Positions 17,177-25,961 are shown, counted from the first letter of the stretch. The stretch: 64,000 nucleotides of DNA from Polynucleobacter wuianus (GCF_001659725.1 NZ_CP015922.1:434001-498000); one strand, 5' to 3'. Translations and numbers: made by a program. Notes: generated by a model not told the origin, from the letters alone.

Positions 17177-18160
17177 TTACTGAGCGCTAATATTTCTACC
17201 CTTAATGACTTTCTCCCAAACAACGGATTCAGCCTTCACTTGAGATTCAAAATCTTTTTGATTGTTGACTACTGCTGTCAGACCATTTAAATCTAAGCTT
17301 GCACGTAATGCCTCAGAATTGACTGCTTTAACAGTGGCGGCATAGATCTTGTCAGTAATTGCCTTAGGCGTGTTGGCTGGTGCCACCAAACCAAACCAAC
17401 CAGTAGATTCAAATCCGGGGATTCCTGACTCAGCAACAGTCGGAACATCTGGCAATTGTTTGGAGCGCTTAAGGCTTGTAACTGCTAATGGTTTGATTTG
17501 CCCAGCCTTAGCAAAACCAGTAGCTGCGGTGAGGTTACCCACCATAAAGTCAATTTGTCCAGCTACCAAGTCGTTAAGTGCTGCAGATTCCCCTTTATAG
17601 GGTACGTGTGTTGCTGGTATGCCGGCGGTATAGGTAAAGTTTTCTTCAGCCATATGAACCTGGCTGCCAATACCGGCAGAGCCAAAATTCAGATCTTTGG
17701 TTTTGGCGTAAGCGATAAATTCAGCTACATTTTTAACCGGTATCTTGTTGCTTACTGATAAAAGCATTGGGCCGCTAGCTACATTAGTAATGTAAACAAA
17801 ATCCTTGGCATAGTTAACGGGTAATTTTTTATATAAATTAGGATTTACTGTGAGCATGCTGCCAGAGGCAAGCATGATGGTGTAGCCGTCAGCAGCGGAC
17901 TGTGCAACATACTCTGCTGCAATATTGCCACCAGCGCCAGGCTTATTTTCTACAATCACGTTTTGACCTAGGTCTTTAGATAATTGTTGGGCTAATAATC
18001 TCCCCAATATATCTGTGGTTCCGCCAGCAGCAAAGGGGATAACCAGCTTGATGGGTTTGGTAGGCCAATTTTGCGCCATCGCTACTGATGAAGCTAGTAA
18101 CAATGAGCCTGCAATTAATAGAATACTTTTGCCTAGCTTGCCGATATGTTGCTTAAACAT
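17177..18160 (-). CDS. TctC/Bug-family periplasmic solute-binding protein
   Basis: Extracytoplasmic receptor of the tripartite tricarboxylate transporter family, 327 residues. A signal peptide (LIAGSLLLASSVAMA-QNWP) is followed by the family start WPTKPIKLVIPFAAGGTTDILGR and by SAADGYTIMLAS, FGSAGIGSQVH and HVPYKGE. Family members bind small carboxylates. Divergent from slcC and sharing its operator region, it is probably the sulfolactate (or similar sulfonate) receptor. No tctA or tctB membrane genes are in the window, so its transporter must be elsewhere or it acts as a sensor receptor. GGAG precedes the ATG. Confidence 0.92.
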   Translation of the reverse strand: MFKQHIGKLGKSILLIAGSLLLASSVAMAQNWPTKPIKLVIPFAAGGTTDILGRLLAQQLSKDLGQNVIVENKPGAGGNIAAEYVAQSAADGYTIMLASGSMLTVNPNLYKKLPVNYAKDFVYITNVASGPMLLSVSNKIPVKNVAEFIAYAKTKDLNFGSAGIGSQVHMAEENFTYTAGIPATHVPYKGESAALNDLVAGQIDFMVGNLTAATGFAKAGQIKPLAVTSLKRSKQLPDVPTVAESGIPGFESTGWFGLVAPANTPKAITDKIYAATVKAVNSEALRASLDLNGLTAVVNNQKDFESQVKAESVVWEKVIKGRNISAQ

Positions 18161-18183
18161 ACTTACTATCTCCGATGGTAATT

Positions 18184-18195
18184 TGATCTAAATAT
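18184..18195. promoter_or_regulatory. Second copy of the slcC operator half-site, upstream of the tctC-like gene
   Basis: TGATCTAAATAT here differs by one base from TGATCTAGATAT at 18354-18365 in the slcC operator. It lies about 25 bp before the tctC-like start (18160, minus). A shared regulator for both divergent transcripts is inferred. Confidence 0.45.
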
Positions 18196-18281
18196 CTTAT
18201 CTGCATTTGCAGCAAAAAATTCATTCAGTCTCTATTTGTTAGTTATAAGCTTATGTGTTGCTAGTGTCTCCTCCAGCCATC

Positions 18282-18315
18282 GGTTGGTGCGATTTCGTTT
18301 GAAATTGCGCTAACC
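18282..18315. repeat. Long hairpin in the tctC-slcC intergenic region
   Basis: Bases 18282-18296 (GGTTGGTGCGATTTC) pair along all 15 positions with 18301-18315 (GAAATTGCGCTAACC) if three G-T pairs are allowed, closing a GTTT loop. There is no T run. It lies between two divergent promoters, so it may end a leader or be a protein-binding cruciform. Confidence 0.45.
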
Positions 18316-18328
18316 AATAATTGGGGTA

Positions 18329-18365
18329 TTGCAAGATATCTAAATCATCTATATGATCTAGATAT
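18329..18365 (+). promoter_or_regulatory. slcC promoter with embedded palindromic operator; likely leaderless transcript
   Basis: A -35-like TTGCAA (18329-18334), a 17-bp spacer and a -10-like TATGAT (18352-18357) place the expected start of transcription at about 18364, the A of the slcC ATG. No ribosome-binding site precedes that ATG. Over the promoter lies an inverted repeat: ATATCTAAATCAT (18336-18348) and ATGATCTAGATAT (18353-18365), 12 of 13 positions matching, 4-bp centre. A bound repressor would cover the -10 and the start codon. The GntR protein at 21840 is the nearest candidate. Confidence 0.6.
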
Positions 18366-19293
18366 GTCATCCATTTTGATCTCTGAGTTCATCACAAGTC
18401 AAGCCCTAGAAACCCTGCGTTCTAAGCATGCGGTGGTTTATGAGCCTGAGCTATATAAAGATCGACCAGCACTAATTGCTGCGTTGCAAAAAATTGATGC
18501 GCTCATTGTGCGTAATCTCACTCAGGTGAATGAAGAGATATTGCTTGGTGCTCCAAATTTAAGAGTGGTTGGTAGGCTTGGAGTTGGCCTAGAGAATATT
18601 GAATTGCCTGCATGCGCAAAACGCAATATCAAAGTTATTCCAGCAACCGGTGCAAATGCAGAGTCTGTTGCTGAGTATGTTGTTGGCGCTGCAGTTGCAT
18701 TAACTAGGGGATTCATTCCCGCAACGATTTCAACCTTGAAGGGCGAATGGCCTCGCCCCCGTTTTTCTTCATACCATGAGTTTTTGGGTAAATCCCTTGG
18801 CATTGTTGGTTTTGGAAGTATCGGAAGAGTGGTGGCTAAAAAGGGAAATGCTTTTGGTTTGCAATGCATTGCATATGATCCAATGCTATCTGGTGGTTCT
18901 GTGGAGCTGGATGGTTTTTCAGTGCCTTTGCTACCTTTAAATGAACTGCTCGCACAAAGTGATGCTGTCACTTTGCACCTTCCTTTCTTGCCTGAGACAA
19001 AAAATCTATTTAATGCTTCCACTCTCGATCAAATGAAGCATGGCGCTTGCCTTGTGAATACTGCTCGTGGCGGTATTGTTGATGAGAGAGCGTTGGCAGA
19101 GCGTTTGCGCTCTGGTCGTTTAGGTGGTGCCGCTATGGATGTATTCGAAAGTGAGCCAGCAAAGGACTTAAGTCATTTTGTTGGCATCGAAAATCTTATT
19201 TTGACTCCGCATGTAGCGGGTGTAACGCATGAAAGTAATGAGCGCGTCAGTCAAATGATTGCCGATGAAGTCAATCTATTTTTGGGGGTCTAG
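18364..19293 (+). CDS. slcC: (S)-sulfolactate dehydrogenase (D-2-hydroxyacid dehydrogenase family)
   Basis: NAD-dependent enzyme proposed to oxidise (S)-3-sulfolactate to 3-sulfopyruvate. The 309-residue product belongs to the SerA-like family: Rossmann motif GIVGFGSIGRVVAKK near 142-156, the arginine in NTARGGIVDE, a later glutamate and the catalytic histidine in LTPHVAGVTHES. On its own it could be a phosphoglycerate or hydroxypyruvate dehydrogenase. The assignment to SlcC rests on its neighbours comC, suyA and suyB, which form the known bifurcated sulfolactate pathway. It starts at an ATG without a ribosome-binding site. Confidence 0.82.
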   Translation: MSSILISEFITSQALETLRSKHAVVYEPELYKDRPALIAALQKIDALIVRNLTQVNEEILLGAPNLRVVGRLGVGLENIELPACAKRNIKVIPATGANAESVAEYVVGAAVALTRGFIPATISTLKGEWPRPRFSSYHEFLGKSLGIVGFGSIGRVVAKKGNAFGLQCIAYDPMLSGGSVELDGFSVPLLPLNELLAQSDAVTLHLPFLPETKNLFNASTLDQMKHGACLVNTARGGIVDERALAERLRSGRLGGAAMDVFESEPAKDLSHFVGIENLILTPHVAGVTHESNERVSQMIADEVNLFLGV

Positions 19294-19294
19294 G

Positions 19295-20302
19295 GTGAAT
19301 CTGTCTTATCAAGAAATGCTTGAGTTGGCTTCATCTGGATTAAGGGCGGCCGGCATTGGAGAAAAAGCAGCATATGAGACTGCGCAATTTTTGGCATTGG
19401 CTGAGCTTGATGGACTAGCTTCTCATGGATTAGCCCGCGTATCTCAATATGCTGGACATGCCAAAAATGGTCGTATTGAGTTATCACCAAAAATTAAGGC
19501 GCGTCCATTCAAGACCTCAGCCGCATTGGTTGATGCCTGTGATGGGCTTGCATTTCCTGCGCTGCGTTTTGCAACTGATCTATCTGTTAATTTAGCGTCC
19601 AAAACTGGAGTTGGTCTAGTTGCCGTTACCAATAGTCATCACTTTGGTGTTGCGGGGCATTTTGCTGAAGCTGCAGCTCGTGCTGGCTACATCTCTTTAT
19701 TGTTTGGTAATACACCGGCAGCTATGCCGATGGTGGGCGGCAGTAAAGCATTGTTTGGTACCAATCCTTTAGCTGCTGCATTTCCAGTTGCTAATCAAGA
19801 TCCACTCGTGATTGATATGTCTCTTTCTGCGGTAGCCCGTGGCAAGTTATTGGTAGCAGCTAAAAAGGGTGAGTCTATCCCTGAGGGTTGGGCATTGACT
19901 GCTGATGGTAAGCCAACTACCGATCCTAACGAAGGACTCAAGGGATTAATGGTGCCTCTTGGCGGGGATAAGGGTGCCTTACTTGCCCTCATTATTGAGT
20001 TGTTAGTTGTAGGTTTGTCTGGAAGCCGTTTTTCATATGAGGCAGATTCTTTTTTTGATGCCAAAGGTAACCGCCCTCGCATCGGACAGCTCTTATTAAC
20101 AATTGATCCGGGTTTAGCGGGTGGTCAAGTATTTGCAAGCAAGATGCAGGAGTTTTTGAAGACTTTAGCATCCGATGCGGGAACTCGAGTTCCAGGGCAA
20201 AGACGTTTTAAACAGCGTGCATCAGGCTTTAAAGATGGCATCAATGTTTCTGATGTAGTTGTAGAAGAAATTCGGGCTGGCATTCGTCAGTCATGGAAAT
20301 AG
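19295..20302 (+). CDS. comC: (R)-sulfolactate dehydrogenase, ComC-like (malate/L-lactate dehydrogenase family)
   Basis: NAD(P)-dependent oxidoreductase of the LDH2/MDHG2 fold, not the Rossmann type. It is proposed to reduce 3-sulfopyruvate to (R)-sulfolactate, the substrate of SuyAB; with SlcC it would racemise sulfolactate. The 335-residue product shows the family signatures GLASHGLARVSQYAGH, TNSHHFGVAGHFAE and LFGTNPLAAAFP. The start chosen is GTG at 19295, one base after the slcC stop and after a G-rich ribosome-binding stretch. Without the context it would be called a generic Ldh family oxidoreductase. Confidence 0.83.
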   Translation: MNLSYQEMLELASSGLRAAGIGEKAAYETAQFLALAELDGLASHGLARVSQYAGHAKNGRIELSPKIKARPFKTSAALVDACDGLAFPALRFATDLSVNLASKTGVGLVAVTNSHHFGVAGHFAEAAARAGYISLLFGNTPAAMPMVGGSKALFGTNPLAAAFPVANQDPLVIDMSLSAVARGKLLVAAKKGESIPEGWALTADGKPTTDPNEGLKGLMVPLGGDKGALLALIIELLVVGLSGSRFSYEADSFFDAKGNRPRIGQLLLTIDPGLAGGQVFASKMQEFLKTLASDAGTRVPGQRRFKQRASGFKDGINVSDVVVEEIRAGIRQSWK

Positions 20303-20335
20303 CAGTCATTTAATGGGATTAAAGAGGAGAAGATC

Positions 20336-20617
20336 ATGATCCATTTTGTCGTGCATGAGCCAGGAGATGGCGTAGGTGTTGTGGTGGTTGAAGGCGTGAA
20401 AGCTGGAGACGACTTGATTGGTTGGGTAATGGATGGTGATTTAACACTCAATATGAAGTCTGAGAGTGATATTCCAATCGGTCACAAAATTTCTTTGAAT
20501 GACTTCAAGCCAGGCGATACGGTGATGAAGTATGGCGTTGATATTGGAAAAGTAGTTGCCCCGATTAAAAAGGGTGAGCATCTGCATGTTCAAAACGTTA
20601 AAACTAAGCGCTGGTAA
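20336..20617 (+). CDS. suyA: (R)-sulfolactate sulfo-lyase small subunit
   Basis: Small subunit of the lyase that cleaves (R)-sulfolactate to pyruvate and sulfite. The 93-residue protein is a stand-alone SAF domain of the UxaA/altronate dehydratase family N-terminal type, with HEPGDGVGVVVV and the typical C-terminal HLHVQNVKTKRW, where such domains usually read HVHNV. A GAGGAG ribosome-binding site precedes the ATG. The large subunit follows 39 bp later, the arrangement of suyAB rather than of fused altronate dehydratase. Confidence 0.9.
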   Translation: MIHFVVHEPGDGVGVVVVEGVKAGDDLIGWVMDGDLTLNMKSESDIPIGHKISLNDFKPGDTVMKYGVDIGKVVAPIKKGEHLHVQNVKTKRW

Positions 20618-20656
20618 TCCAGGCCCTTATTCACCTATTCATTGAGAAAGAAAAAA

Positions 20657-21829
20657 ATGATTAATTTGAAAGACGCGACCTTTATGGGTTACCGCCGTGA
20701 AAACGGCCGCATGGGCATTCGTAACCATGTATTAATTTTGCCTTTGGATGACTTGTCTAATGCAGCTTGCGAAGCGGTTGCAAACAACATTAAGGGAACT
20801 CAGGCTATTCCTCACTCCTATGGCCGTTTGCAGTTTGGCGCTGACTTGGATCTACACTTCCGTACTTTGATCGGAACTGGTGCTAATCCAAACGTTGCTG
20901 CTGTAGTGGTGATTGGTATTGAGCCACAGTGGACCAAAATCGTGGTTGATGGCATCAAAGCTTCTGGCAAGCCAGTAGAAGGTTTCTGGATTGAGGGCAA
21001 TGGGGATACTGCAACGATTGCTGCGGCAAGTAAGGCTGCTTACAAAATGATGAAGCATGCATCCAAGCAACAACGCGTTAAAGCACCATTGTCCGAGCTA
21101 TGGGTATCTACAAAGTGTGGTGAGTCTGATACCACTTCAGGTTGCGGCGCAAATCCTACAGTTGGCGATGCATTTGACAAGCTCTACGGCATTGGCTCAA
21201 CCTTGGTATTTGGTGAGACTACTGAGTTAACCGGTGGCGAGCATTTGGTAGAGGCACGTTGCCGCACTCCAGAAGTGAAGAAAAAGTTCCGCGAAATGTT
21301 TGATCGCTATCAAGATGTGATCGAGCGTCATAAAACTAGCGACTTATCTGACTCACAGCCAACTAAGGGCAATATCGCCGGTGGTTTAACTACGATTGAA
21401 GAAAAAGCCTTAGGAAATATTCAGAAAATCGGTAAGAAATGTATCGTTGATAGTGTCTTAGATAAGGGTGAGGAGCCAAAGATCTCTGGCTTGCACTTTA
21501 TGGATTCCTCATCAGCTGCTGCTGAGATGGTGACTTTGTGTGCTGCTGCTGGATTTGCCGCTCACTTCTTCCCAACAGGCCAAGGCAACGTCATCGGTAA
21601 CGCAATTCTTCCGGTCATTAAGATTTGTGCCAATCCAAAAACAGTTCGTACGATGGGTGAGCACATTGACGTTGATGTGTCAGGCCTTTTGCGTCGTGAA
21701 GAGAATATGGATCAGGCAGGTGATAAGTTATTGGAGTGCCTATTGCGCACTGCTGATGGCGAATTGACTGCCTCTGAGATTCTCGGTCACCGTGAATTTG
21801 TATTGACGCGTTTATACGAATCAGCGTAA
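20657..21829 (+). CDS. suyB: (R)-sulfolactate sulfo-lyase large subunit
   Basis: Catalytic subunit of the sulfo-lyase (UxaA family, C-terminal domain), 390 residues from the ATG at 20657. Family marks include GYRRENGRMGIRNHVLI at the start, KCGESDTTSGCGANPTVG near 149-166 with the metal- or cluster-binding cysteines, FGETTELTGGEH and the late FFPTGQGNVIGNAI. A TTG at 20642 is an alternative start only five codons earlier. Altronate/galactarate dehydratases share the fold; the split small subunit and the slcC-comC context favour SuyB. Confidence 0.9.
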   Translation: MINLKDATFMGYRRENGRMGIRNHVLILPLDDLSNAACEAVANNIKGTQAIPHSYGRLQFGADLDLHFRTLIGTGANPNVAAVVVIGIEPQWTKIVVDGIKASGKPVEGFWIEGNGDTATIAAASKAAYKMMKHASKQQRVKAPLSELWVSTKCGESDTTSGCGANPTVGDAFDKLYGIGSTLVFGETTELTGGEHLVEARCRTPEVKKKFREMFDRYQDVIERHKTSDLSDSQPTKGNIAGGLTTIEEKALGNIQKIGKKCIVDSVLDKGEEPKISGLHFMDSSSAAAEMVTLCAAAGFAAHFFPTGQGNVIGNAILPVIKICANPKTVRTMGEHIDVDVSGLLRREENMDQAGDKLLECLLRTADGELTASEILGHREFVLTRLYESA

Positions 21830-21839
21830 GTCTTACAGC

Positions 21840-22559
21840 ATGAAATCCCTGACCGCTTATCAAGAAGTAAAGCAGAAGATCACCGAAGATCTGGTCAGGG
21901 GTCGTTATCCCATGGGGCAGGCATTGCCTGCCGAAAAGGATTTATCAAAAGAGTTAGATGTATCTATAGGAACCCTGCGCAAAGCGGTAGATGAGTTGGT
22001 TGCTGAAGGCATTGTGGTTCGTCGCCAAGGCAGGGGTACCTATGTTGCTGAGCATGACCTCAAGCGTTTGCTCTATTACTTTTTCCACGTTGTCAAACAT
22101 GATGCCGACAAAAAAATTAACCCAAGGGTTGAGCTGGTTTCGTTGACCAGTGCCGTTGCAAACAAGGAAGAGGCTAGTAAGCTCGAGATTAAAGAAGGTG
22201 CCGCAGTATGGCGCCTCGTCAACTGCCTTTATCTAGACGATAAATGCGTCATGATTGATCAGATTACGCTTGATAAAAGGCGTTTTCAAAAACTGAACCG
22301 AGCTGATTACATTAATCGCGAGGGCAGCATTTACCAGTTGTACCAAATGAAATATGGCCAGACTGTTGTTCGTAGTAGTGAGCGCTTAAGAGCAGGGCTT
22401 GCAAGCAAGCAGCATGCTGAGTGGCTTGGTATTAAGCCCAATGCTCCTGTATTGTTTATACGAAGAGTAGCTCTTGGTATCCAGGATGATCCTATTGAGT
22501 GGCGTGTATCCACATTAAATACAGATCAACATGAGTATTTTAGTGAATTGATTGCTTAA
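21840..22559 (+). CDS. GntR-family regulator, HutC (UTRA) subfamily
   Basis: The 239-residue product has an N-terminal winged helix with the GntR signature (GQALPAEKDLSKELDVSIGTLRKA, about 23-46) and RRQGRGTYV, then a UTRA ligand-binding domain from about residue 90. It lies 11 bp after suyB and reads as part of the same operon. It is the likely repressor of the sulfolactate genes, released by a pathway intermediate, and the best candidate for the palindrome over the slcC start. The ligand and the operator are not established. Confidence 0.93.
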   Translation: MKSLTAYQEVKQKITEDLVRGRYPMGQALPAEKDLSKELDVSIGTLRKAVDELVAEGIVVRRQGRGTYVAEHDLKRLLYYFFHVVKHDADKKINPRVELVSLTSAVANKEEASKLEIKEGAAVWRLVNCLYLDDKCVMIDQITLDKRRFQKLNRADYINREGSIYQLYQMKYGQTVVRSSERLRAGLASKQHAEWLGIKPNAPVLFIRRVALGIQDDPIEWRVSTLNTDQHEYFSELIA

Positions 22560-22577
22560 GTTTTCGACATCAAAGTA

Positions 22578-23648
22578 ATGCAATTTATCAAAAATATTCC
22601 GGGAATACTGTTTTCAACAGTAGTTGCCTTGGTGGCTATCGAGATGTCTGGTAGATACCCAGCTTTGGGCAAAAGCGGTTTAAGTATTTTGACCCTAGCT
22701 ATTTTGATTGGCATTGCAATAGGCAATATGCCAATTTATAAATTTTTGATTTCTTATTGTGGTGCTGGAATTAATTTCTCCAAGCAAAAAGTCTTGCGCC
22801 TCGGAATTATTTTGTATGGTTTCCGATTAACTTTTCAAGATATTGGCGAGGTAGGCTTTAGTGGAATTGTGATTGACGCCTTTATGTTGACATCAACTTT
22901 CGTTTTGGCGGTATATCTAGGTATGAAGTATTTCAAATTAGATCGAGATACTTCAGTCTTAATTGGCGCGGGAAGTTCCATCTGTGGTGCTGCTGCAATT
23001 CTTGCCACTGAGCCTATCTTAAAGGCCTCAAATGAGCGAGTTGCTGTAGCGATTTCGACGATCGTGATATTTGGTACGCTATCTATTTTTATTTACCCAG
23101 TGATTTACTCATATTGTTTATTCAATTACGCAGAATATTGCGGCCCAGAGAAATTTGGAATTTATATTGGCTCAACTATCCATGAGGTAGCACAGGTGGT
23201 GGCGACGGCTGATGCGATTGGCGAGGATGTTACCAATACTGCAGTCATTGCAAAAATGGTTCGTGTCATGATGTTGGCACCGTTTTTAATTGCGGTATCT
23301 GCCCTAGTTTCTTTTTGGGAAAAATCGAAGAATGTGCCAGGATCTGGTGATATTGAGGCTAATGCCAAGAAAAATTCCTTTGGACAATTTTTCCCCGTAT
23401 TTGCTATCTTCTTTTTAATTGCGATTGGCATTAATTCAACAGGCTATATCAGCTCATCGATGCGTACCAATTTAATTTATTTAGATAACTTCCTGTTAGC
23501 TTTAGCTATGGGTGCGCTTGGTCTCACCACGCATCTTTCGGCAGTAGCGAAGGCAGGAATTAAACCCTTGCAGTTAGCTGCAGTTTTATTTGTGTGGCTA
23601 GTGATTGGTGGCGCAGTGATCAATACTGCGGCAGGCAGATTTCTATAA
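22578..23648 (+). CDS. PF03601 (YeiH-type) putative sulfate/sulfite exporter
   Basis: Polytopic membrane protein of 356 residues with around ten hydrophobic helices. It carries the family stretches LRLGIILYGFRLTFQDI, LIGAGSSICGAAAILATEP and ALGLTTHLSAVAKAGIKP. Members of this family are found beside sulfonate-degradation genes and are thought to export the sulfur product. It follows the GntR gene by 18 bp. With the TauE protein at 16360 it gives the cluster two possible efflux routes. Its end is only 10 bp from the convergent cysN end, with no clear terminator. Confidence 0.88.
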   Translation: MQFIKNIPGILFSTVVALVAIEMSGRYPALGKSGLSILTLAILIGIAIGNMPIYKFLISYCGAGINFSKQKVLRLGIILYGFRLTFQDIGEVGFSGIVIDAFMLTSTFVLAVYLGMKYFKLDRDTSVLIGAGSSICGAAAILATEPILKASNERVAVAISTIVIFGTLSIFIYPVIYSYCLFNYAEYCGPEKFGIYIGSTIHEVAQVVATADAIGEDVTNTAVIAKMVRVMMLAPFLIAVSALVSFWEKSKNVPGSGDIEANAKKNSFGQFFPVFAIFFLIAIGINSTGYISSSMRTNLIYLDNFLLALAMGALGLTTHLSAVAKAGIKPLQLAAVLFVWLVIGGAVINTAAGRFL

Positions 23649-23658
23649 ACCGGTTGGT

Positions 23659-25002
23659 TTATTGTGAAACTGCCTCACGAATCATCCCGGCAGCAACCGT
23701 ATGATTAGTTGCCTCATCAATCAAGATGAAAGCGCCAGTGCGTTGAGACTGATCAAACAAGTCGGCAACGATTGGTTTTTGCAGAATGAAATCCACACGG
23801 CCAATTTCATTAGTCGAGAGTGCATGAATATCACTTGCATTCGAAAGCGTTTGAACATCTAGAACTTGTTGAATATTCTTCACTTTTGCGCCAACAGTAT
23901 TGGTAGTGTGACGTAAAGCATATTTACGGCTTAACGAGAGAGGTTCGCTATCTAACCAGCACAAATCAGCTGAAAGTTGCTTACTCAATACTGGTGGTTT
24001 GCTGTCATCAGCGCTAATGAATAGAGAGCCACGGGAGATATCAATATCTTCTGCTAGTTGAATCGCAACGGCTTGTCCAGTTTCGGCTGAATCTACAGCG
24101 TTGCTTCCATTGGTTTGCTTGCTGCTTGAGCGATTACCCAAATAGATCTCGGCAACGGTCGCTTCGGAGCCACCTGGTAACACCTTGATTTTCTGGCCTT
24201 TGTGAATACTGCCCGATTCAATTTCACCCAGGTAACCACGGAAGTCATCAGAAGCGCTGCCATCTTGACGGGCCACATATTGCACCGGGAAACGTAAGGC
24301 GAGTTTTTCAGATTCAGGGCTGGTGTCCAAACTTTCTAACCATGCAAGCAAAGTAGGTCCTTTATACCAAGGTGTATACTTACTGGCAGTAACCACATTA
24401 GCGCCCAATAGAGCAGAAATCGGAATCAAAGTAGGCTTTGGCAAACCAATTTTCTGAGCGAGATCTTCAATAGAAGTTTTAATGGTGTTGTAGATCTTCT
24501 CATCAAATTCAAATAAATCCATCTTATTAATAGCAAACACCACATGACGCAATCCCAATAAATGCACAATGGCCGCATGACGTTTGGTTTGTGCCAATAA
24601 AGTCGCTGGTGTAGTGCTTAGATCAACACGAGTTGCATCAACCAAAATCACAGCTACATCAGATTGTGATGCGCCAGTAACCAGGTTGCGAGTATATTGC
24701 TCATGACCAGGAGCATCAGCCACAATGAACTTGCGCTTCGGTGTTGAGAAATACCGATACGCCACATCAATCGTGATGCCTTGCTCACGTTCGGCCTCAA
24801 GGCCATCGGTCAAGAGGGCTAAGTCAACTCCAGCGTCAGATGAGGTGACACGAGCATGCTTAGTTTTTGAAAGAGACTCTAGTTGGTCTACCAAAATAGA
24901 CTTAGTGTCATATAGTAGGCGACCAATAAGTGTGCTCTTACCATCATCGACGCTACCAGCGGTAATGAAGCGCACAACGTTTTGATTTTGATTGGTAGTC
25001 AT
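23659..25002 (-). CDS. cysN: Sulfate adenylyltransferase subunit 1 (GTPase)
   Basis: GTPase subunit that powers APS formation from sulfate and ATP by CysD. The 447-residue protein is of the EF-Tu fold: G1 GSVDDGKS at 16-23, G3 DAPGHEQY, G4 NKMD, then two beta-barrel domains. It has no fused C-terminal APS kinase (CysC) domain, which fits the APS reductase-type CysH next door. Its start overlaps the cysD stop by one base. Confidence 0.97.
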   Translation of the reverse strand: MTTNQNQNVVRFITAGSVDDGKSTLIGRLLYDTKSILVDQLESLSKTKHARVTSSDAGVDLALLTDGLEAEREQGITIDVAYRYFSTPKRKFIVADAPGHEQYTRNLVTGASQSDVAVILVDATRVDLSTTPATLLAQTKRHAAIVHLLGLRHVVFAINKMDLFEFDEKIYNTIKTSIEDLAQKIGLPKPTLIPISALLGANVVTASKYTPWYKGPTLLAWLESLDTSPESEKLALRFPVQYVARQDGSASDDFRGYLGEIESGSIHKGQKIKVLPGGSEATVAEIYLGNRSSSKQTNGSNAVDSAETGQAVAIQLAEDIDISRGSLFISADDSKPPVLSKQLSADLCWLDSEPLSLSRKYALRHTTNTVGAKVKNIQQVLDVQTLSNASDIHALSTNEIGRVDFILQKPIVADLFDQSQRTGAFILIDEATNHTVAAGMIREAVSQ

Positions 25003-25925
25003 TAGAAGTAACCTTCTTTCTTACGGCGCTCCATTGAGGCCTCATTGGTTTGATCATCCATGCGAGTTGCACCTCGTTCGGTGATTTCAGTAATTGCTGT
25101 CTCGGCAATGATCTCTAGTGGGTTGGCGGCAGTACTCAAAACTGGGCAGGTGCAGCTGATGTCGCCAACGGTACGGAAGCGGACGCTGAGAATTTCACTA
25201 ATGTCACCAGGTGCCTTTGGTGTCACATCGGTCACAGGTACCAAAAGATTGTTCTTCTTTACTACTTCACGTTGATGGGTGTAGTAGATACTCGGTAAAG
25301 CGAGGTTTTCACGGGCGATGTATTGCCAGATATCGAGCTCAGTCCAATTAGAGATTGGGAACACGCGCATGTTTTCGCCTTTGGCGATGCGGGCGTTATA
25401 GAGATTCCAGAGCTCGGGGCGCTGTGCCTTAGGATCCCATTGGCCAAATTCATCGCGGAAAGAGAAGATGCGCTCTTTAGCGCGAGCCTTTTCTTCATCA
25501 CGGCGTGCGCCACCCATGAGGGCATCAAATTCGTACTCAGCGATGGTTTCAAGCAGGGTTACAGCTTGTGCAGCATTGCGTGAATCGGTTTCTTTGCGAA
25601 GGCGCACAGTCCCTTTTTTGATGGAGTCCTCAACGTGACCAACGATGAGTTTCACACCAGTATTTTTGACAACATCATCACGATACTGAATCACTTCAGG
25701 ATAGTTATGTCCTGTATCGATATGCAAAATGGGGAATGGTAGCTTTACAGGGCGATCACCAAATTGGAAGGCTTTACGAGCTAAATGAAACATCACAATC
25801 GAATCCTTACCACCCGAGAAGAGCATTGCTGGATTTGAGCATTGCGCAACCACTTCTCGAATGATGTAAATCGATTCGGCTTCTAGCCAATCTAAGTGAT
25901 CATCAAGTAATTTTTGTTCTGACAT
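25002..25925 (-). CDS. cysD: Sulfate adenylyltransferase subunit 2
   Basis: Catalytic ATP sulfurylase subunit making adenosine 5'-phosphosulfate in assimilatory sulfate reduction. The 307-residue protein has the PP-loop motif SGGKDS at 37-42, the HIDTGHNYPEV stretch and the REEVVKKNN region typical of CysD. It lies between cysH and cysN on the minus strand with 36 bp to cysH. The three form one operon. Confidence 0.97.
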   Translation of the reverse strand: MSEQKLLDDHLDWLEAESIYIIREVVAQCSNPAMLFSGGKDSIVMFHLARKAFQFGDRPVKLPFPILHIDTGHNYPEVIQYRDDVVKNTGVKLIVGHVEDSIKKGTVRLRKETDSRNAAQAVTLLETIAEYEFDALMGGARRDEEKARAKERIFSFRDEFGQWDPKAQRPELWNLYNARIAKGENMRVFPISNWTELDIWQYIARENLALPSIYYTHQREVVKKNNLLVPVTDVTPKAPGDISEILSVRFRTVGDISCTCPVLSTAANPLEIIAETAITEITERGATRMDDQTNEASMERRKKEGYF

Positions 25926-25961
25926 GCTGTAAGTTATTTCTACTAAGTTTTAATGAATAAG

